In this document: piece after piece, positions 45,101 through 54,929 of the stretch
Layout: each line of letters starts with the position of its first letter
Position numbering within the stretch: position 1 is the first letter of the stretch
Assembly: GCA_949775045.1 (NCBI GenBank)
Contig: OX459105.1
Location: forward strand, 4,126,556 to 4,190,555
Reading direction: 5' to 3'
Source of the DNA: Metridium senile
Taxonomy: Eukaryota > Cnidaria > Anthozoa > Actiniaria > Metridiidae
DNA length: 64,000 nt
Translations under genes and position numbers: made by a program
Notes under the pieces: model-generated
Seen by the model: only the letters and a program-made list of their open reading frames with translations
What the model was told of the DNA's origin: nothing
Databases searched by the model: none

Positions 45101-48100
45101 TTAACACTCTTAGAAAAAGAATTTAGGCAACACTTTCTGTGAATATCTAGTGCTATTTTGTTGGATTTATAAAGAAAAACGCAGTGGCTATTCGTACGTC
45201 ACCCGTACCCGGACTTGTGTTTGCTATTGGTACGTGAGTCAAAATTATTTAGATTTTCACAGTGATTCTGTATTATTTCAGTAAAGAAGATACGATATAT
45301 TCGTTTAGATGGAGTAAGCGATTATCGTTAGCTATAATAAACTGATTTAGAGTAATTTTACGAGTCTGTACATAGTAGGCAAACGACTCATTTCGCGACA
45401 CTTAGAATTTTCTTCAACTCGATCGTAATGTCACGCACTTATATTAGGGCTTCGATGACACAACTTTAATAGTATTAATATTGTATACAATAAGAAAGCG
45501 TGAACAAGATATTTGTTTCGGACCGAGTTTGAAGAACTATTATTTATTTATCAATTCGACGAATTATTAAAGTACAGCAAAGCGATTCAAAGACTCCCGT
45601 ACTCGGACTTTGGTTTGCTATTAATACGTGAGTCAAAATTATTTAGATTTTCACATGATTCTACAAATATCTCTTTTTCACGCTTTCTTATTGTATACTA
45701 TTAAAGTTGTAATTAATGTCATCGAACCTAATTATTTAATAATCTATTAAGTGCGTGACATTTACAGGCGTGTACGATCGAGTTGAAGAAAATTCAAGTG
45801 TCGCGAAATAAGTCGTTTGCCTACTATGTACAGACTCGTAAAATTACTCTAAATCAGTTTAATATAGCTAACGATAATCGCTTACTCCATCTAAACGAAT
45901 ATATCGTATCTAATTTACTGAAATAATACAGAATCACTGTGAAAATCTAAATAATTTTGACTCACGTACCAATAGCAAACACAAGTCCGGGTACGGGTGA
46001 CGTACGAATAGCCACTGCGAAAGAAAAACGTATGATGCTACACAACACCACACAACCAGCAGAAACTGGTGAGGATTGAAATGAGTACTTCAAATGCCTT
46101 GCAAATATTATCAAGATGAGGAAAATTAGTAAGTTTGTACAATAAAACTGATCAATGACTTTAGCAAGCACATCAACCATTAATAAAGCTTGTATTAAAG
46201 TATTAGTGGTTTTAAAAGGTGTTTTATGGATACTTTATAAGACATATTTATTGAAAACATTAATATTTATTACAAATTTGTACAATTTCAAGTTTATTTA
46301 TTGCTATTTTTCAACAAATCAAATTTGCTGGATTTTCAAATGTTCCAATGATAGTAATTATAAAGTCTGTAATACAAATATTAAACGTCTTATAAATTGA
46401 AATTTGTATGTTTGAGTAATATTTTCTAGTTTGTCATTTTAATTGTTTAATTTCTGTATGCATGTAAGTTGTTTCTGCATGCATGCAAGTGCCTGCAAGA
46501 TTCATGCATGCAAGTGCCTGCAAAATGCCTGCAAATTGGCAAAAGGGGCCAAATTGCATGCATGTGGCATACATGCAGCATGTGGCATGCATGCGACATG
46601 CAGCATGCATGCACTGTCATGCATGCCTGCAGCATGCATGCACCAGTTTGGAAGGGTATGCTAAGCCAGCAGAGCTGTAAATTATGTGTCACTCTTCAAA
46701 TATCGCTACTATAATTTAAATAGATAGCCCTAATTTAAAAACACCAAAGCCGATTACTTTAATATTCTTCTTTTTTTCCCCAAGATGAATACCACAGATG
46801 GGAGAACAAAAGTTGATATCCCTTGGGACAAAATGGGATTAGTCATAGGGAAGCAACATTGTAACATAAAAAGGATCGCACAGGAAACAGGAGCAAAAAT
46901 TTATGTAGGTAAAGATGAAATCTATGTTGGTGGAGATGATGAAAAGTGCAAGAAAGCAATACTGGAATTGAAAAACATTGCAGCAGTAAGTATAATAATA
47001 ATAATAATGAACCATTTCCTGATGATGACTATATTATGTAGTCGAAAACATTCGAATAAAGTAACAACAAATCTAAACGCCTTATTTTCTACATCGAAGA
47101 GAGCGACAATTATGACAATAATAATGAAGATGATGATGATATATAAATAATCATAGTTTTATAATTAATATGCAGTCTTTAACAATAAGAAAAAGGTTTG
47201 GTTTGGTTTGAGATATGCCTTGGTGGAACTCTCTTCTTAAAATGGTTGGGGTGATTGTGTGAGGTTGACCCCTTAAAGTAAATGCATATAGAACAGGTTT
47301 CCATTTAAATCTGTATTTTCCCATTTAAATCTGTACTCATGCAAATTTTGTAGATGTGTGCTAAACACACAGATCAACCAATCAGAGAAGTTTACTTCAG
47401 AAATAACATACTCTGATTGGTTGATCTGTGTGTGTAGCACACATCAACACAATGTGCATACCGGTAAGTACAGATTTAAATGGGAACCTGTTATAGGTGA
47501 AAAGAACTGTTGAAGTTTTGTATATTTCAACCACTAAAAGGTACATGACTGTGCAAAGTTCTGTGCAGCTAAGTTTATTTCTAATAGCAAAGCCACTTGA
47601 AAGACCCTCATGGGTACAGAATCACTAAAGTAAATAAGTTTATTTATTCACATAGTTGTTAGAACATGCACATGCATATAATTAACTTTTATAAGGACCC
47701 TGAAAATTAGGCACTGGGAATATTTTTCAACCGTAGAAGGAGTTTTGATATCATACGTCGTACAGCAAAGGGATAGTAAGTCCACCACCCCGATCCCCCT
47801 CCCTTCCAGGGCCAAAATGTCTAATCTCTTAATTGTCTATCAGTCGCTTGACAGCAAAACATGTTTTATTGTATAACAGAATAAAAACAGCAAGAGACCT
47901 GAAAGAAAGGTATCTGCAGTGTTATTATTATATATTTTAATTAATTTTTGACCTTTACAATATATTTTGTACATTATTCCATAATTATATTTTCCTTTCT
48001 TTCTTTCTTTCTTTCTTTCTTTTTTTCTTTCTTTCTTTCTTTCTTTCTTATTTCATTTGTTATTTTGCTATTTATTTATTCATCTATTTAATATCTATTT

Positions 48101-51100
48101 GTTTATAAGTTTGTTCAGTTTTTTATTTATTTAATGTTTATTTATTTAATTTATTTTCTTTGTTTTTCTTATAAGTTAAACTTATTAATTTCTTTATTTA
48201 TTTCTTCATTTCCCTTCTTTCGTTGTTATTATGTTTTACATTATCTTTAAGGTACTAGGACTGGATAAAGTGGGTGTCATTTGAAAAATAATAAAAAATT
48301 ACATATATAGTATTTCCATTAAAATATTTGTTGGAACGATCATCCATAAAATTTTCTCTCGAAATGTCGTGTCAAGAGTGTGAAATTTCACACCCAAGGT
48401 GTTAAAATATGCAGGGAACCCAAGGCAATATTTTTAGAAACATCGCTATATCTCGTCTTTAAAATAAGTAGAAAGCTCAAAACTAAGCAAATAAATACTA
48501 CTTAACATAAGTAACCAAAATTAGCCAGCCTGGAAAAAAAACTTTTTTTATGCCATCATACATTGAGAAAAACCACATAATTTTTGACTTTTCACGGCAA
48601 TAAATGAAGAACAAAGTAATTACTTACTCCGGGCTGGCTAATTCTTAATTATAAAGTACCATGACTAACTAACATTTGGACCAAATGTCATTGTAATATG
48701 TGAAATACAGATTTCAGATTTCACAAAATGGCTTCCTTAGAAACGATTTTTTTCTTCATTTTTTAAAGCTTTGTAAAAGACACAGAAGGTCAGAATCGAA
48801 AATATATGTTAATTAAGTGCCAAACAAAGCAGGGAAAACGAAAAAAGTTAAGATTAATTTTTTTCCCGGATCCAATCCTAGTACCTTAATTGGAATCACA
48901 TAATGAGGGTCGTACAGGGGGGTCTCTGGCATGGTTCACGGCCAAAAAAATAGCGAATCACAGATCACGGATGTTAAAATTTCATTTTCATGAACTACGA
49001 AAATATGGATGTAACGCACTATTTTGCCAGCTATTCTTACACATAAAAAAAACTTGGCAAAAAGGGGTGTTTGAAGAAAATGAATAAAATAAGTGAAATA
49101 AAGTGATGGGTTGTCTTCCAACTCATAATCACGTCGAATAAGTGGCAAAATCACAAATATCATTCTCCATGGGTCATGCAAAATACACGGACCACGAAGA
49201 ATAATTAAATTCATGTTTCTCAGAAAATAAAAATAGCTTATCACGCATCACGAGAATGCCCCTGTAGGACCCTCCATAATGTTTTGCTGTATAATTTTGC
49301 ATTCATTCAATCATTTAGAAGTTGCAGCTGTAATCTGGTTTGCAATTTCATTAAATGCAATTCGATCAAATCATCAGCAGCAGCAGTAGCACCACCAATA
49401 CCATCATCATTATTATCTAAACATATAAAGTATTCATTCATAGTATTCATTACCATCAGCACCATGATTCTATTCTATTCTAGCTATCATCATCATTATG
49501 TTGTCATCATTATCATCATCATGACATCATTATCATCATCGCCACAACCAATGCATAAAGCAAATGTATATTTTCAAGGTGAAAAGCACAAAAGGAATGA
49601 CAAAAGTTGGCATTCCTGAAAGAGCAATGAAATCTGTAATAGGCAAGAACCATTCTAACATAAAAAGGTTTGAAAGGGAAACTGGAGCTGTCATTGAAGT
49701 CATTGATGGTGCAATCTATGTTGATGAGGACGTTGATCAATGCAAGAAAGCAATAAAGACGTTGAAAACCTATGCAGTAAGTATACACATTTTCTCAAAG
49801 ATAGTAAAGTTAATACATACTAGATACTACTGTAAAACTTCAATTTTTTTAATGGTTTAAAAAAAACTCTACCGATTTTAAGTAATGTAAATAGAAATTA
49901 AAATGTTGAGTTGACATTATAGCTACATTATGGTTAAAATTATGTGTGCATCTGCATGCAATCTCCAGAAGATAAAATGTAAATTGAATAAGTCTTTAAG
50001 TCTTGGAATGTACTATATTCAATTTCATTAAGTGTTACTGAACATTCAAATCGCCGTACTGTAGTCACTTACAAAAACTTTTGATGAATTTTCAACATTA
50101 TTTTGACATTTTTTCATCTCAATCGGACCAATTACAGACATCAAAGTTTCTTAAGTCTCTGCCTCTCGATATAAACTCCGCCTGTCAATATAAACTTGTA
50201 CCTGATTGGTCCGATTGAGATGAAAAAATGTCAAAATAATGTTAAAAATTCATCGTACAGTAAACAATTCAACCTTTAATCCAGTTTAATTAATTAGTAC
50301 CACTATCAGCTATTTTCTAATACTGTTTGTACTTTGTTTTATACTTAATATGTACATTTTTATGCACAAATTTAATCTCTATTGTAGAATTGGCGGCAAT
50401 TGTTTTTATAGGTATACATTTGTTATCATGATCATATACACAATACATCCACTCTCTATTTCCACTTTACCACATCCCCTTTATTGCTATTACATTTATT
50501 TTTATCTGGTAACCGTGTGTAGGGTTAAGCTTCAATTAAGGCCTTGGAGTATATGAAACACATTTGTCATCCACCACAAGGGGTGGACCATTTAACTTTT
50601 GAGGGGGGGGGATGATTTCAAAGAAAAAAATATCCTACATGCCAAAATTGCCACTCAAATCTTTGCATTTCTATCAAATAAATTCTGTGCGCATGCCAGT
50701 GGACTAAAAAAATTTCCTGCATGGACCAAATCATCCAACCCCCCCCCCCCCCCCCCCCCCCCTTCTCAAAAAATCAAATGGTCCACCCCTAATGACAACA
50801 GTTTAACATCTTAATGCCTGAAGAGTAATTAAACTGGGTTTACAAAACCTTACAACCAAAATTCATCTTTAAGCATATATTTATGTTCATTTTTTTCTTT
50901 AAACCACATGCCACTATGAAAACATTGATTAAAGTGGTTTCAAGTAAATCTATAAACATTTTCGTTGTCAATCATGTTTTATTTTGATTATTTGAAGCCG
51001 AGAGCGCAACTCACTGATGCATTTTATAACACCCACGCATAATTAGCATATATTTTACACATATTCTCATTTGCATTTTAAAAGTTGGTTGTACGAATAT

Positions 51101-54100
51101 GCTCTATTTATTTGTTTTAAGTAATGATGTGTGTAAGAAGTAGGCAACTCTCTCCACATAAAAATGTCTTAGTTTTCAGACTGAAAGTATATTGGCCTAT
51201 AGGTAACACATTTTAAAAATATAATGTGCAAAAACTCTGTTTTGGAACAAAGTTTCTTTTGTACTAAAAGATCTAGTCCAATCATAAGCACTCAAAACAA
51301 TAGCCAAAAGACGTTTACAATTCGATAGGTTCCCCACATAGAAATTTTGATATATAAAGGCTCAGGAAATCTTAGATGAAAAGGGAATTAGACATCAAAT
51401 AAAATATTAAAAAATCTGCTTAGTTTTGAAATTATGGCAGATTTTCATGTTTTAACCAATGAGATGGACGGATTAGACAATGCACAATTAGCACCTTTCT
51501 GCATTCCATTGCCGTTTGCCTGCCTACTTCTTACACACATCATTACTTAACCTATACTCATCCCACTGCTGTCATCTCCTTCCCATCAGCAATGGAGTCT
51601 GATTGCCAGTATATCCACAAACAATTAGTCTTGTTATTTTACTACGGCACATATATATTCATTTTCTTTTCTATTTTTTCTTTGCAGGAAGAGTATATTT
51701 ACAATTTCTATATAAAGAAACAGTTGCACCTCGAAATGTTTGATTTTGTTGATGGTACTGGCCAAGAATGTAACTACAGACTTGAACAAACAACTGATTG
51801 TCCAAAAACATATTGGCGTCAAGATGGCGATTATTACAAAATTGCCAAAGTTGATGAAGACGAGGATGATGAGGTAAAATATTTATGATGATAATTAACC
51901 CTTTGACTCCTACGGCGCCCGAAACCGCCCGTAAAAAACGGCCTTGCTTTGAAAAATTCTAACTTTTTTAAACAAGCCAAATTTTCCCAGCCGTTTCAAT
52001 GTTAGTAAGCACTAGGAAGTTTTTCAAATTTTCATAGCATGTCAGTCACAAGAAACAAGCAATTTTAGCACAAAAATTCCATATGAACTTTAGGAAAGTC
52101 AAAAATGACCGTTTTTGCCTTATTTTTCAATAGTGAAAATCACACGTTTTTGACCTTGGATTTTTGTATCTAAAAAATCGTTTTTAGACGAAAAGGCCGT
52201 TTTCACAACAAAATTCAGTCCTTGTGCTATAGCTTTGGCAAGTGTTTTCATTTTTTTTCACTTCACGAACTGAGCTGCGGTCGTTTGATTACGGCCATTT
52301 TGATATGCACGTGTTTTCAAGTATTTACGACAGCAAAGCATTGTGGGTAACCGTAACAATTTGCCACATGGAGTACCCCCCACCGTCCTTTTATACATTT
52401 TTTATAAGTCTAGGGTCACCTCGGTTTTCTGCCAAAATTTCGCGCTTGTTGTGTTCCTCTATCATTACAACTTCGATAAATAGCCGCGGCAAGTCCGAGA
52501 ATTTGCCTTTAGTCAAACTCCAAACCTAACTTTGTTCTAAGCCCGCCAAAACCGAATGAACCAAACATCGATCGTTTTTTGCTGACAAAGTGAGATTCCT
52601 CGCTGCTTTCTTCCAGAAAGTGAGCTCTTTGCTACCTTGAAGCTTAATGATGCTCTTCCAGTAGTGACTAAAGGCAAAATTTGACCCTAAAATTAACGAA
52701 ATTCCGATTTAAGCCAACTTTGATCCAGTGTAAATATCCAACGATGCTTCGAAACCATCTAAAAGTCATGTGGCCTGAGAACTTGAGCCCCTGAGATTAC
52801 AAAACAGCAGCACTTTCCATGGTAACGCCAAATATGGAGTCAAGAAATCCTACGGATCGTTTATATCCAGAAAATCGCTCAAAAATGTCAAAAAAGCCCA
52901 GTAGTCAAAGGGTTAATAGCAATGTGATATATGTCATGATTGTAATGATAATTAGTATTAAAGTAAGTGTTAATAAAAATGTGAGTCCATATTTTACCGG
53001 TAGATATAAATCTGAGGCAAAGCCAAGTATCTATAGCACCATTAAAAAACTCATTAATAATTCATGAGCTATTAGTCCAATCGGGGCATTCCAATTTGGT
53101 CACATGCATGACCTTTATACCCCATAAAACACTGCCATAGGTACATTATATAAAAACACATGTGTCTTTATGACAAAGGTACGTGTGTCTTTATGATAAA
53201 GGTACGTGTGTCTTTATAATAAAGGTACGTGTGTCTTTATGTACCTATGACACTTGTAAAGGTCTCAGTTTTAATCTCTCATCATTGACCTTTACTAGAG
53301 GCATCACCCAAAACAATGCTATCAATCTCCTACTATATTATACACGACCTTTCTCAAATGTGGGATGCCAAATGTGGTGCTTAATGGTGTATGGTGTGAT
53401 ATGAGCATGCGCAGTGTACCTTGCAAATAAAGTTTGTCTCCAAATTGGACTTTTCTTCAAGAAACTTTTATAATTTAGTTTTGAATAAGTGTTGGAGTTT
53501 TTTAAGCTATATATAAAAAACTCACAGCACGTGTTTTATCAAGGATCAAAAACCCTCGCTGCGCTCGGGTTTTTATCATTGATAAAACACTGCTACTCGT
53601 TTTTTATATACTACATAAAACATGGTCTAAAAAAAATAATTCTGGCAAAAGTGCTATGTATGGGTGACCTAGCGCTGGACCTTCAGCACTGTGATTTGGG
53701 TTCGACTCTGAAAGACAAGTGAATAGAGTTTGTTTGATGTAATGTTCACAAGAGTTTTACTAGCTCCAGTTCTCTGGTTTTCTTCCCTTTGTAAAAACAT
53801 GTGAGTTGACAGTAGTCAATGATGTTGTGTTTCAAATATGAGTCACTGTACTATATGTGGGTTCAAGCCTTTTTAGGGGGTCTTAATTCCCTGCAGGATT
53901 TTTTTCTCACAATATTACTCTGCAGGATTTTTTTCCCCAGGTTTTTCTAATGGCCCTTCCCTAATTCTAAAATGTCAAATATTATCCAGATAATTACATC
54001 TTATTTCTGGCAGAAAAAAGGAGAAATCAGCACGTCGTGCAAACTAAATCCCCAAGATTAAGAGAACAATGTAGTTACAGAAGCACCACACAGAGTGTAT

Positions 54101-54873
54101 AGAGCTGTATCAGAGAAACATAATGATGTTAATGACAATACACCACAGCTGACTATTAAAAGCACAGGTATATCACAGCAAAACCCATCAGCAATGAACA
54201 GACAGTAGCACAAAACTCAAGATTAACTTTGTTTGAATTCTATTTATCCACATTTAACACTTGTTATCTTTCTTTCAAATGATATATTTCCAGATAGCCA
54301 ATGGTGAAATAGACATAGAGGTTTTGGAAAACACTGTGGCCAAAGTACTTAAAGAAATACAGAAAACCACAGATGGTAGCAGTACATACCCAAAGTCTGA
54401 CTTTTGGCTTCATTTTGGACATTTTTTTATTACAGGAAACGTTGATGAAGGTTGGTTTGAGCAGAGTTAATATGATCAGCTGGTTATGAAACTCATTGTT
54501 TGCTCACTTTTTTTCAAAACATAACTCCACCTGGTATGTAGTCGAAAACAAATTACTGGCTGGCTTATATAAGGCCAATTCAAACGTGCATTACATTGAT
54601 TTGATTCTGATTCATAATTTTACATTTTTAGATGACCAAGGACAAATATACTCATTGGGAGAATTTCAAAAACAGCTCAACCAAAAAATGGGCTGGAAAA
54701 TGTTTTTTGATTCAGCTGTTGAGAATATGGAAGTTGAGAGCTTGGAGGAGGCTCTTGCAGGCAATGAATGCATCGACATCCCACCTCACACAAGATATGA
54801 TATAATGTTTTTAACACCATCATGTGTTAGAATTCGAGTTAAGGTATAGCTTGTATAGTTGTATCACAGAACT

Positions 54874-54929
<56 letters not shown>

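Noticed and set aside
52242..52529. 95-codon open frame inside the piggyBac-type MITE as a transposase remnant
   Set aside because: No DDE or N-terminal piggyBac signature; cannot be supported.
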